From the NCBI GenBank assembly GCA_017543265.1, contig JAFYGI010000059.1:1-64000 (forward strand): 64,000 nucleotides of DNA. The letters are read 5' to 3'. Numbering within the stretch: position 1 is the stretch's first letter; each line of letters begins with the position of its first letter. The notes beneath the pieces were generated by a model, which did no database searches, was not told the origin of the DNA, and was given only the letters and a program-made list of their open reading frames with translations. Source of the DNA: Bacillota bacterium. Its GTDB lineage: Bacteria; Bacillota; Clostridia; Lachnospirales; CAG-274. A program made the position numbers and the translations under genes. Shown piece after piece: positions 53,932 to 61,956 of the stretch.

Positions 53932-55176
53932 GTGCGCAGCATTTCTACCGATACGGCAGCAATGCCAAGGGATCTTAAACTTGTAAACAGAACAAAAATA
54001 TTAAGTGCTATCGCACAGACGGAGCAGATAATGCTTAACGAGATATCCGAGGCAACGGGTATCAGCCGTCAGACCATCGTCAAGGCGCTGGATTCCTTTG
54101 TGGAGCAGGGAATAGTCATGTCTCTCGGCAAGGGCAATTCCACCAGTCTGGGCGGTAAAAGACCCGAGATATTCTCCTTTAACAAAAATTACAGGTACAA
54201 TATCTGTGTCAGGCTTGAAAACCATATCTTAAAGGTAGCGCTGACAAACCTTAAAAACGAGATACTGTGCGTAAAAAGCAAGCCCCACGGACAGAACGAG
54301 CCGCTTGAAAATATTATTTGGGAATTTAAAAATATTTACGGCGAAATAATGCTCGAAAACAAGCTTACAGACGACAAAATATACATGGTCGGCGTGTGTC
54401 TTGGCGGTATAACGGACGAGGAAACGGGCATAATGCGGTATAACTCGCTTTATCCCAACTGGGGACGCGAAATACCCATTGTCGATATGTTCAAGACCAT
54501 ACTCCCGCGCGATATGGATGTTTATGTCTGCAATGAGGCAAAAATGACGGGCTATGCGGAGCTTTACTACAATAAAAGCCTTATGGACAAAAGCTACGTT
54601 GCCATATACACCCTTGACGGTATTGCCGCGGGCTATATAGAAAAGGGCAAAATAATGATGGGCAGCCACACGCTTATCGGTGAGATAGGCCACATGACGC
54701 TGGATGCAAATGATGTGGAGATATGCCAATGCGGAAGCTGCGGCTGCTTTGAAAGGCTGGTATCTATTGACCGCCTTTACAACAAGGTGGTAAACAGCTA
54801 TAATTACGAGCAGTCCGTGCTTTACCGCTACGGTACGGGTCTTACCATGGAAAATATTTTTAACGCCGCCGATAACGACGGTGACGAGCTTGCAATGGCG
54901 ACCGTGCGCTATATCGCAAAATATTTCAGCATGGCGCTTAAAAATATAATCATAAACATCGACCCCGAAATAATAATCATTCAGGGAATATACGCCTCGG
55001 CGGGCAAGTATTTCCATAAACAGATACTAAAAAATTTAAGCTCGTTCAAATACCTGCCGCGCGAAAATTCTGTCGAGATAACCTATGATAGCCGCGAAAT
55101 ATGGCACCTTGCGGTAACGGGTATCTCCATGTGCCTTGTGGACAGGTTTATGAATAACGAAACTATATATAAATAA
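53932..55176 (+). CDS. ROK family transcriptional regulator
   Basis: A protein of about 414 residues. An N-terminal MarR-like winged helix (VNRTKILSAIAQTEQIMLNEISEATGISRQTIVKALD, split here for the domain at about 20-60) precedes a ROK domain with VGVCLGGITDEETG, YTLDGIAAGYIEKGKIMMG and IGEIGHM. The zinc motif CQCGSCGCFERLVS is present (about 264-276). Such proteins (NagC/XylR type) sense a sugar and control its genes, and some lack kinase activity. The GTG at 53932 is preferred since TAGGGGGT precedes it at good distance; GTG 53926 would add two residues. It is probably co-transcribed with the ABC-F gene. Confidence 0.85.
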   Translation: MRSISTDTAAMPRDLKLVNRTKILSAIAQTEQIMLNEISEATGISRQTIVKALDSFVEQGIVMSLGKGNSTSLGGKRPEIFSFNKNYRYNICVRLENHILKVALTNLKNEILCVKSKPHGQNEPLENIIWEFKNIYGEIMLENKLTDDKIYMVGVCLGGITDEETGIMRYNSLYPNWGREIPIVDMFKTILPRDMDVYVCNEAKMTGYAELYYNKSLMDKSYVAIYTLDGIAAGYIEKGKIMMGSHTLIGEIGHMTLDANDVEICQCGSCGCFERLVSIDRLYNKVVNSYNYEQSVLYRYGTGLTMENIFNAADNDGDELAMATVRYIAKYFSMALKNIIINIDPEIIIIQGIYASAGKYFHKQILKNLSSFKYLPRENSVEITYDSREIWHLAVTGISMCLVDRFMNNETIYK

Positions 55177-55187
55177 CCGGGCAAATA

Positions 55188-55200
55188 GGGGACTGTCCCC
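55188..55200. repeat. Short palindrome of the GGGGACTGTCCCC type
   Basis: GGGGACTGTCCCC at 55188-55200, directly after the ROK gene and followed by TGTCCTC. It shares the GGGGAC/GTCCCCTGTC words with the inverted repeat at 56161-56241 and the partial copy at 56814-56843, and marks the left edge of the AT-rich region. Confidence 0.7.
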
Positions 55201-55225
55201 TGTCCTCTTCTCCAATCCATTAGCT

Positions 55226-55657
55226 ATGATTTTGGAAGAACCATTAGCTACTGCTGAGAGACAAGAACCAGGGTGGATTCAGGTCAAGGATTTAAAAACT
55301 AAAGAAGGTGTACATATAAATACGATTTTTATGTATTCTTGTAACTCAGCACATCAAAATTATGCGACTAAGAATTTGGCTTTTGAATTTACTAAGTATC
55401 AAGATGTAGATTATGTATATGGATGGGATGGCAGCATGAAATGGAGCCGTATAACTGGCAAACCGATATTAAACTCTGGTACTGAATATTTTAAGAGTTG
55501 GTGCGAAAACGGAAATAGAAAGGAGTACGGTTTAATAAGATATAAAAAAGAGTCAAATGGAATTACAATTATTCAAGAAAATAGTGGTAATATTCTAAAT
55601 CGCTACGATTACAATGGAAATCCATTATATTTTGAACAGACGGAGGTTACTGCATGA
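55226..55657 (+). CDS. Fragment-like ORF of an accessory protein
   Basis: A 143-residue open frame, AT-rich compared with the genes before it. No ribosome site precedes the ATG and the frame stays open upstream, so this is probably the C-terminal piece of a longer gene that was cut. Visible text: HINTIFMYSCNSAHQNYATKNLAFEFTKYQDVDYVYGWDGSMKW, then NSGTEYFKSWCENGNRKEYGLIRYK. The 'YSCNSA..' opening with a following charged helix recalls C-terminal domains of Rhs-like polymorphic proteins, a likeness by eye only. Its stop overlaps the next ATG by four bases (ATGA). Confidence 0.5.
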   Translation: MILEEPLATAERQEPGWIQVKDLKTKEGVHINTIFMYSCNSAHQNYATKNLAFEFTKYQDVDYVYGWDGSMKWSRITGKPILNSGTEYFKSWCENGNRKEYGLIRYKKESNGITIIQENSGNILNRYDYNGNPLYFEQTEVTA

Positions 55658-56250
55658 AAAAAAGAAAATTAAAAATGTATATTTATTCATTGTTTTTAGT
55701 ATTCCTCTTGTTGTTATTTATTGTTTATCATAGGTGTGAGATTAAAATTGCAAAAGAGTATACATATAATTGTAGAGTTCCCAATGAGACAGTACAGAAA
55801 TCGGAAATATGGTGGGATATATCATATTCTGCAGACTATTATCCGATTGAATTTAATTCTGCACCGTTTGTATATGAAAGAAATATTCTTAACAAAATAA
55901 ACTATGATAAATATAATGCTATATTATCATATGGACATAAAATAGCAAAAGTCGAATACATAAAAGATAGCCGATTTTTTAATATATTACCACTCAAATC
56001 GGGTGCTGTTAAAGTTTATATGGAGCCTAAATTTGACAAAGAAAAATTATATATTTATCTTATTGCCAAGAACAAAAAAATCAGTAACGATTATAAAATT
56101 TCTAACAATTCAAAAACTGTAATTATACAATATGACGGTTCTGCGTATGAGTTGAAGCGAGACAGGGGACGGTTCTCTGTCTCCGCCTGTTTTGGCGGTT
56201 TTTGGCGATTTGAGAGCGAGGACAGAGAACCGTCCCCTGTCCTCATATAA
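55654..56250 (+). CDS. Membrane-anchored small protein, C-terminus altered by a palindromic repeat
   Basis: A 198-residue ORF. Residues 8-25 are a hydrophobic signal anchor (YIYSLFLVFLLLLFIVYH), then a hydrophilic external part of Ile/Lys/Asn/Tyr-rich composition. Codons from about residue 168 (RDRGRFSVSACFGGFWRFES...) lie in the inverted repeat at 56161-56241, so the native C-terminus has probably been replaced. The arrangement, an exported-looking fragment upstream and an anchored small protein, fits a toxin/immunity layout, but that is inference. It overlaps the upstream ORF by four bases. Confidence 0.55.
   Translation: MKKRKLKMYIYSLFLVFLLLLFIVYHRCEIKIAKEYTYNCRVPNETVQKSEIWWDISYSADYYPIEFNSAPFVYERNILNKINYDKYNAILSYGHKIAKVEYIKDSRFFNILPLKSGAVKVYMEPKFDKEKLYIYLIAKNKKISNDYKISNNSKTVIIQYDGSAYELKRDRGRFSVSACFGGFWRFESEDREPSPVLI
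56161..56241. repeat. Inverted repeat with 21-base perfect arms inside a coding frame
   Basis: The left arm 56161-56181 and right arm 56221-56241 are exact reverse complements, with key words GACAGGGGACGG and CCGTCCCCTGTC. The 39-base centre contains its own small stem CCGCC/GGCGG (56183-56198). It has the look of a miniature mobile element of Clostridia genomes. It is read through by the 55654 ORF. Confidence 0.85.
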
Positions 56251-56312
56251 ATACTGCTGATAGAATGTATGGAAGAGCCACTGGTAAAATTTTCGATATG
56301 TGGTTACAATAG
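56250..56312 (+). pseudogene. Short coding remnant directly after the inverted repeat
   Basis: An open stretch reading NTADRMYGRATGKIFDMWLQ then a stop (TAG 56310-56312). It has no start with ribosome site; it looks like the last 20 codons of a gene whose upstream part was lost, possibly in the same event that placed the inverted repeat. Too short to assign to a family. Confidence 0.4.
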
Positions 56313-56362
56313 CTGTATATGAGGATTAATATGAAAATAAAAAAAATACTGTTTTCAAAAAA

Positions 56363-56767
56363 ATGTTCATTGCTTTAGATGTTGTAGCAATATTTGTTAC
56401 AGTTGCGTTACGATACTTCTTCCCCAAAATTTTCAGTGGATTTTTTATTATTTTTATACTGATCTATTACATATATCTCGGTATATGTTATTATATTCGA
56501 GAAAAATGTTATTTTGATTTTTTGAAAAAATCTTTCCCGATCGAATATGAAATTCAAGTGGAAGATGATGATGTAATATTGAATACAACATTTAGTAATG
56601 AAAAAGTTGAGAAAAGGATATATTATGTACTGGATAACAAAGATAAATTTGATGAATTACTTATTAACGAAATGTTGGATTATCTTGAAATCGTAGATAT
56701 GTGTAGATTGCATTCCAATTTAGGGATTGTCATAGTTTGTTTCATTTGTATATTTTGGTTGCTTTAG
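56363..56767 (+). CDS. Small membrane protein, probably frameshifted near its start
   Basis: A 134-residue frame with two N-terminal hydrophobic segments (about 3-19 and 24-42), a charged middle (EDDDVILNTTFSNEKVEK) and a C-terminal span (VIVCFICIFWLL). ATG 56363 has no ribosome site, but ATG 56331 in another frame has GAGGATTAAT before it and reads MKIKKILFSKKCSLL, then stops. Adding one base to the seven-A run ending at 56363 would join them as MKIKKILFSKKMFIALDVVA, a normal membrane start. So the gene is either inactive, slips during expression, or holds a sequencing error. Confidence 0.55.
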   Translation: MFIALDVVAIFVTVALRYFFPKIFSGFFIIFILIYYIYLGICYYIREKCYFDFLKKSFPIEYEIQVEDDDVILNTTFSNEKVEKRIYYVLDNKDKFDELLINEMLDYLEIVDMCRLHSNLGIVIVCFICIFWLL

Positions 56768-57099
56768 GAAATACAGGTCAAAAGCTAAAGCTATACAGGC
56801 TGACGATTCTGCACAGGACGGGGGATGGTTCTCTGTCTCGCCCACTGTTTAAGCGAATTTCGCGAGGTATCCTACTTTTTTGAACAGGTATTGGTCCTAA
56901 ACGGATGCTTACAGTGGACAAAACTTGTATTGCACAAAACTATCCCTGATATCAAAATTCACACGAGGTATGCAGGCATTCCCCCTGCATACCTCTCTAA
57001 AATAATTATTCCCTCACATGAAAGGTGGACAAAATAACTATTCAAAACCCACTGATTTACTGCGAAGTTTGTATATATTGCCAACATAGCCCATAAATT
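56768..57099. other. Non-coding stretch with a partial repeat and a perfect hairpin
   Basis: A half copy of the 56161 repeat lies at 56814-56843 (GGATGGTTCTCTGTCTCGCC). A perfect 12-pair hairpin, GAGGTATGCAGG (56967-56978) with CCTGCATACCTC (56986-56997), follows; it lacks a T-run. A 70-codon open frame at 56825 overlaps the repeat and has no coding character. The convergent esterase ends at 57100. Confidence 0.6.
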
Positions 57100-58731
57100 C
57101 TACTTGCGTGCGGCAACGATCTCCAAAAGGTAGCGTGGTGTAAAGTACTTATCCATAAACTGATAGTAGCCGACCAACGGGAGCACGGCCTTGTACTGTT
57201 CAGCCAGCAGGTCATGTTTGATACGTATGTCACCCGGTCCTGCGATGTCCAGAACGTTACGGTCGTCGGCCGAATACGGCTTCCAGTCAACGCTGTCTGT
57301 CGATGGGTCGCCGCAGCGTGCGAAATTGGTCCACATCTGCTGAGTGGTCGTGAATATTTCCTCGGAGATATTCGTGCCGTTGAAACTGCTGGTCGTCCCC
57401 ATGCAGCGCATGTCGAACTCGAACAGAAGCTCTACGGAATGTGCCGCTCCAACTTCCGCGTTGCTGCTCGGGTACGACCAGTAGTAGCAGAACGTCTTGT
57501 TGAATGCGCTTTGTGCGTCAAGCTGTTGGAGCATAGGCACCCTGAACATAAGATCATTTATAAACTCCGTCTCGACAAGTCCCGCCTCTTGGAACCTGCA
57601 AACCCTATGGAATTCCTCGTAATACTTCTTGTCCTCTTCTTTCAGATAGGGAACTGCGTCACCCACAGCGCGCTGTGCGAATATCTTTTGTTCTTCAAAG
57701 CTCAAACTCGGACCCTCGCCCATAAACAATCTTCCCTCATCGGCGGTGCTGCCTGCCATAATGGTTATATGCTTTGCATAGCCTTTCTTGTACAGTTCGA
57801 TAGGTGCTTCGGGGAGTACCTCTGTTCCGTAGTAAGGACAGGATGTAAACTTGCCGACCGCTTCGACATACGCCTTTTGGAGTTCCTCTTCGCTCAGTGC
57901 CATGATATCATCCATTGTCTTGCAGCCTGTGTATTCAAGCAGTGCCTTGGTCTTGCCCTGTGCGGCTTCGCAGTCAACAGGGAAAGCAAGTGTGGTCGAA
58001 CCGCTTTGAGCGATGACTTTTTGGAAATACCTGTTTGCCTCTTTCATGACCGGCAGAATGGAGACCGAGCCGCCGCCTGCGCTTTGCCCGAATATGGTCA
58101 CGTTGTCGGGGTCGCCGCCGAAAGCGGCAATGTTCTCATGCACCCACCTGAGCGCCATAGCCTGGTCAAGCAGACCGTTGCAGGGCGCCGTCTTGAAGTT
58201 TTCGCCGCCCGGCACAGACGAGAAGTCCATAAAACCGTACATATTCAGGCGGTAGTTGATGTTTACCATGATGATGTCACTCTGCTTCTGAACAAGGTTG
58301 GCTCCGCTGTATGAGATCTGCGAACCCGAGCCGACAACATACGCACCGCCGTGAATCCAGACCATTACAGGCTTCTTCTCGGTCTTGTCATCGGTGTTGA
58401 CCCAGATGTTCAGGTAGAGACAGTCCTCGGAGGTCTGCTTCTGTATGCAATCCGGATAGCCTTCCGAACCGAAAGCACCCTTTCCGTAGTACTTGGCCTC
58501 AAAGACCCTGTCACTTGCATCCACATACTCCGTTGCCTTGAAACGGCGCTCGCCCACGGGCGGCTTCGCGTAGGGGATGCCCAGCCACGATGCGACCCCG
58601 TTATCCTCGGTTCCGACAAAAGTACCGTTTATACACTTCACTGCATATGTCTTGTCGTAATCTCCCGTGATCTCACTGTTCAGGTACTCGTACGGCTCGT
58701 AAATCATCATATCCTTAAATTCTCTTTTCAT
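57100..58731 (-). CDS. Carboxylesterase (type B, COesterase family)
   Basis: A 543-residue alpha/beta hydrolase. Family marks: GIPYAKPPVGERRF, SEDCLYLNIWV, VWIHGGAYVVGSG (oxyanion loop), the nucleophile Ser217 in IFGQSAGGGSVS, the acid Glu in STADEGRLF and the His in GAAHSVELLFEF. No signal peptide is present, so it is cytoplasmic or exported by another route. It hydrolyses carboxylic esters; the substrate is unknown, with acyl groups released from plant polymers being one option in this genome. AAAGGAGAATATGT precedes its ATG. The base composition is closer to the core genome than that of its left neighbours. Confidence 0.93.
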   Translation of the reverse strand: MKREFKDMMIYEPYEYLNSEITGDYDKTYAVKCINGTFVGTEDNGVASWLGIPYAKPPVGERRFKATEYVDASDRVFEAKYYGKGAFGSEGYPDCIQKQTSEDCLYLNIWVNTDDKTEKKPVMVWIHGGAYVVGSGSQISYSGANLVQKQSDIIMVNINYRLNMYGFMDFSSVPGGENFKTAPCNGLLDQAMALRWVHENIAAFGGDPDNVTIFGQSAGGGSVSILPVMKEANRYFQKVIAQSGSTTLAFPVDCEAAQGKTKALLEYTGCKTMDDIMALSEEELQKAYVEAVGKFTSCPYYGTEVLPEAPIELYKKGYAKHITIMAGSTADEGRLFMGEGPSLSFEEQKIFAQRAVGDAVPYLKEEDKKYYEEFHRVCRFQEAGLVETEFINDLMFRVPMLQQLDAQSAFNKTFCYYWSYPSSNAEVGAAHSVELLFEFDMRCMGTTSSFNGTNISEEIFTTTQQMWTNFARCGDPSTDSVDWKPYSADDRNVLDIAGPGDIRIKHDLLAEQYKAVLPLVGYYQFMDKYFTPRYLLEIVAARK

Positions 58732-58755
58732 ACATATTCTCCTTTCTGTTATGTA

Positions 58756-58817
58756 GTCATATCAATTCTTTGCCTGTTTGTCAATGATATTCGTATTCCG
58801 CAGAAATAAATTTCTGC
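58756..58817 (-). promoter_or_regulatory. Promoter and palindromic site upstream of the esterase
   Basis: On the minus strand: TTGACA (58784-58779), 17-base spacer, TATGAC (58761-58756). Just upstream of the -35 lies the perfect palindrome GCAGAAATAAATTTCTGC-like site at 58800-58817, a possible activator or repressor site. Confidence 0.5.
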
Positions 58818-59512
58818 TACATAGGCCGAAACGCGCGACTTAGTCGGGATTTGCTAAAGCAAATATACCAAATAGATACATTAACAAAAGCAGCTCAATA
58901 TCGACCCTTTTACAATTATATTGTATCATACAATTTAATACGTTTCAACAGCATTTGCACTTGTGAGAACAGCATTATAAGTCCTTGCAAGTGTATTTTT
59001 TTGTCCGATTTGGATGCAGATATGTCGCAGCCATAGGCTGTGGGAATCTGCCGAGCGGATATTTTTTATTTTTTCGGCAGTCAATTTTCGCGGATAAATA
59101 TCCTATTTTCCTGCCGTATTGGAAATGCGCGGCGAAGTGTTCTTGCAATACGGGATATATTGCATAGCGATATTTTTCCGAGAAAAGCAATCATTTCTCC
59201 GCCCATTTTACATAAGCCCACACAAACAGATTTTGACAGTCTAACGCTGATTTTTATGCGGCAAGCCTTTTGACGTCCGATTTGATAATTTGTGTGGTTT
59301 TTGTGAACTTACGGCAAGCTCCCCAAAGTGAAAGCCAAATGCATTCACTTCGGAGCTTGCAGGGAGAAGTATCTCCCTTGACCCACTCCGGCTTGGCGGC
59401 TACGCCGCGATATATTTTGCCGATATTCCTCGTATTTCGACCATAAAACTCTATGTGCTGGTAAAATGAAATATAAAATCAACCCGATGTAACGGGAGAA
59501 AAGAGGTTAAAT
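58818..59512. other. Long intergenic stretch with several palindromes
   Basis: No convincing gene. Palindromes seen: CTGCCGA/TCGGCAG (59048-59080), CCGTATTG/CAATACGG (59114-59153) and GCAAGCTCC/GGAGCTTGC with an inner AAGTGA/TCACTT (59314-59360). GCGGATA words at 59056 and 59090 recall the repeats after spo0A. Short open frames here (59, 71 and 77 codons) overlap the palindromes and have no ribosome site. The stretch probably holds remnants around the resolvase and possible recombination sites. Confidence 0.5.
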
Positions 59513-60127
59513 ATGGCAAAATTATTATACGGCTATGCGAGAGTATCTTCTGCGTGGCAGAACGAGGACCGGCAGATTATTGCACTTACGGAATATGGCG
59601 TAAATAAAAACAGATTATTTGTTGATAAGTGCAGCGGAAAGGACTTTGAACGAAAGAATTACAAGCGTATGCTTAAAAAGCTGAAAAAAGGCAACATTCT
59701 TGTGGTTAAAAGCATTGACAGGCTTGGACGCAATTACGAGGAGATAATCGAGCAATGGCGGCACATAACAAAGGAGATTGGGGCGGATATAATAATCCTC
59801 GATATGCAGATTTTAAACACAACTTTACACAAGGACTTGATAGGAACACTTATTTCGGACATTGTGCTGCAAATATTAAGCTATGTGTCGCAGAACGAGC
59901 GAGAAGTTATAAAGCAACGGCAAGCAGAGGGGATAGCGGCGGCAAAAGCTCGCGGAGTGAAATTTGGCAGACCAATTAAATATTATCCCGAAAAGTATAC
60001 TGATATATTTGTAAAGTACAGAAACCGAGAATTGTCCATAAACGAGGCTATTGGGATGATTGGCTGTAAGGAGCATACTTTTTATAGGATGTATAGTAAG
60101 TTGAGAAAAGACGGAAAGCTGCCTTGA
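59513..60127 (+). CDS. Serine resolvase/invertase family recombinase
   Basis: A 204-residue small serine recombinase. The catalytic domain has YGYARVSSAWQNEDRQ (nucleophile Ser near 12), VVKSIDRLGRNYEEI (active-site Arg residues near 67-70) and SYVSQNEREVIKQRQAEGIAAAKARGVKFGRP, the last being the E-helix and hinge to a C-terminal helix-turn-helix (about 160-200). It cuts and rejoins DNA at resolution or inversion sites. The upstream palindromes may include its sites, but none is proven. GGAGAAAAGAGGTTAAAT precedes the ATG. It marks the region as accessory. Confidence 0.9.
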   Translation: MAKLLYGYARVSSAWQNEDRQIIALTEYGVNKNRLFVDKCSGKDFERKNYKRMLKKLKKGNILVVKSIDRLGRNYEEIIEQWRHITKEIGADIIILDMQILNTTLHKDLIGTLISDIVLQILSYVSQNEREVIKQRQAEGIAAAKARGVKFGRPIKYYPEKYTDIFVKYRNRELSINEAIGMIGCKEHTFYRMYSKLRKDGKLP

Positions 60128-60217
60128 AATTGGTTAAAACATACAATTTCTGTGATAATGTATACATTTTCGGAGTTGGTTTTTACTATGGTTTTTGACG
60201 ATTTTAAAGATTTTGTA

Positions 60218-60246
60218 TTGACATTTCGTTCAAAGTTTTCTATAAT
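60218..60246 (+). promoter_or_regulatory. Strong promoter ahead of a decayed dockerin gene
   Basis: TTGACA (60218-60223), 17-base spacer, TATAAT (60241-60246): both hexamers are consensus. The following leader of about 110 bases is AT-rich and shows no named element. Confidence 0.85.
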
Positions 60247-60369
60247 ATACATATATTAGTTGTTCGGATTTAACAATAAAATATCTCTGCCAAAATGTAT
60301 GATATATCACAGAAATAAAAGTAGTTTAGACTAATCAAACGGATTGTTACTAAAACATGGAGGTGTAAA

Positions 60370-60589
60370 ATAAATAAAAAAACAATGTATAGGCAAAAAA
60401 TTGTCCGTAAAGTAATGCAAGTAAGTGCTAATGCTGTGGAATATTACAAATATAAACTATAAACTGCTTGAACTCGCAGATGAATTTTTTATTAGCGATA
60501 CGGACGGCAAAATAACCGCGCTTGACGCAACGACTGTTCTTAGGAAAGCGAGTGCTCCCGCTTTCGTTTTCCCTGTTTTGGATAAGTAA
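60370..60589 (+). pseudogene. Decayed gene for a dockerin-bearing protein
   Basis: A perfect GGAGGTG (60359-60365) is followed at proper distance by ATA instead of ATG (60370), in frame with NKKTMYRQKIVRKVMQVS, a signal-peptide-like basic start that soon reaches TAA. In the next frame, an ATG at 60431 gives 52 codons ending ISDTDGKITALDATTVLRKASAPAFVFP, one dockerin half. The gene thus seems to have lost its start codon and most of its middle, leaving a frame break. Promoter and ribosome site are still strong. Confidence 0.6.
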
Positions 60590-60621
60590 GGGATATAACC
60601 ACGGTATCTCCACAACAAATT

Positions 60622-60660
60622 AAAAAGCAAGGCAGAGAAAACCTTTAGTCTTGCTTTTTT
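60622..60660 (+). terminator. Intrinsic terminator after the decayed dockerin gene
   Basis: AAAAAGCAAG (60622-60631) pairs with CTTGCTTTTT (60650-60659), continuing as T. The loop is about 18 bases. Confidence 0.85.
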
Positions 60661-60677
60661 AGACCAATTAATTAAGT

Positions 60678-60703
60678 CTTCCACCTCTTAGGCGGTGGGG
60701 CTT
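60678..60703. mobile_element. Possible IS200/IS605-type end hairpin
   Basis: CCACCTCTTAGGCGGTGG (60681-60698) with GTCTT before and GGCTTAC after resembles the subterminal hairpins of IS200/IS605-family elements. No transposase gene is near, so at most this is a remnant end. Confidence 0.3.
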
Positions 60704-60797
60704 ACTCAAAGTTCGGTAGTAGCTTGAATTCCTACCGCACGTGAAATGTGTCAATAAAAATAGCTACGATTTATTAAAGGAAACGGAGGAATTAATT

Positions 60798-61898
60798 ATG
60801 AAACAATCAATAACCTACATCTTTCTGTCAACGATAATTTCTGTAATTTTGTGTTTTTCAAATGTTTCATTTGTATATGCCGACTCTGGTACAAATGTAT
60901 CTGTGGATCATATAAGTAAATTCACACAATTTACATATTTGCCCGATATTACTATCAGTGAAAAAAACGCAGGCAGCTTTAATGCCATAAAAAACAGCGA
61001 CGGTACATATTCTTCCGCAAAAATCAAATTACAACTCTGTGACGATTTTGTATTCATTTATAGTAGAGATACTTGTTTGAAACCCGGTACAAATATATCC
61101 GGTTCATCCAATTATTTTCGAGTAAACAATGGCAACACCATTGAAATAGAATTACCTGTGGACTGGATAAGCACCAAAGACGAAAACGGTAATATAAAAA
61201 ACGTTGGCACGGTTGACCCTGCCTCTATAGTTATATGCGAACTACGCGTAGACCCGGCTTACTATGGCGCCAAAGGGGATATTCTTCTTACAGTAAGCGG
61301 AAAAGAAGCAGGTATCACGACCCAAACCATAAAGGTTGGAGAGGCAACAGACTACGGTCTGACAATGACAGCAAAGGAAACTGCACCAATTGTTACCGCA
61401 GGAAGCACCGGTGTAAAAGCTGCAACAGTAACAATAAAAGAAGATGTGAAGGATTCATGGGTAAGTAGCAGAAACCTTGATTTTTCTCTCCCTGCCGGTA
61501 TAACAATCACATCCTTTTCGATTGATAATATCAGACATGTTTGGAATAATGAAATTAACAGTCATATTGTAAATAACGGAGAAAAACTTGTAATCTACGG
61601 TGGATTAAGATCAGACTACGATTATGAGTCTGACGGAATAAGTTTTGATTTGACACTGTATCTTTCTGTTGCGCAGGATTTCAGCGGTGATATAATCCTC
61701 ACCCCTAACGGTGCGGGATTTAGCAGTGCAAGCATTGGTACAGCAGCCATTGCCACAACAAATCCCAACGGAGCATCAAGCATCATATCACACAACATTC
61801 TCGGTGATTTAGACGGCGACGGTATGATTACAGTTCTTGATGCAGTGCAAATCTTAAAAAAGGTAAGTGATGCGGGGTATAAATTTCCTATAGAATAA
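60798..61898 (+). CDS. Secreted protein with a C-terminal dockerin half-repeat
   Basis: A 366-residue exported protein. Signal peptide about 1-28 (MKQSITYIFLSTIISVILCF..., ends FVYADS). Two beta-rich segments follow (about 40-190 and 195-335), with Asn/Thr-rich, Ig-like composition and no catalytic motif I can name. The C-terminus DLDGDGMITVLDAVQILKKVSDAGYKFP is one dockerin calcium-loop repeat; the second half is absent. It may be an adhesin or binding module that docks to a scaffold. The start at 60798 follows ACGGAGGAATTAATT; the in-frame ATG at 60741 is upstream of any ribosome site. Confidence 0.82.
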   Translation: MKQSITYIFLSTIISVILCFSNVSFVYADSGTNVSVDHISKFTQFTYLPDITISEKNAGSFNAIKNSDGTYSSAKIKLQLCDDFVFIYSRDTCLKPGTNISGSSNYFRVNNGNTIEIELPVDWISTKDENGNIKNVGTVDPASIVICELRVDPAYYGAKGDILLTVSGKEAGITTQTIKVGEATDYGLTMTAKETAPIVTAGSTGVKAATVTIKEDVKDSWVSSRNLDFSLPAGITITSFSIDNIRHVWNNEINSHIVNNGEKLVIYGGLRSDYDYESDGISFDLTLYLSVAQDFSGDIILTPNGAGFSSASIGTAAIATTNPNGASSIISHNILGDLDGDGMITVLDAVQILKKVSDAGYKFPIE

Positions 61899-61956
61899 GT
61901 TTGAAACAAATAATCAAAGATAAGTTCAAACTATTGCCAAGAAAGGATGATAACCT

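Noticed and set aside
56825-57037. 70-codon open frame on the plus strand
   Set aside because: It starts inside a partial palindromic repeat, lacks a ribosome site and covers the 56967-56997 hairpin.
57214-58314. 366-codon open frame on the plus strand
   Set aside because: Antisense to the carboxylesterase, which has an intact catalytic triad.
59040-59273. Short open frames of 60-77 codons
   Set aside because: Overlapping frames on both strands across palindromes, without ribosome sites or conserved look.
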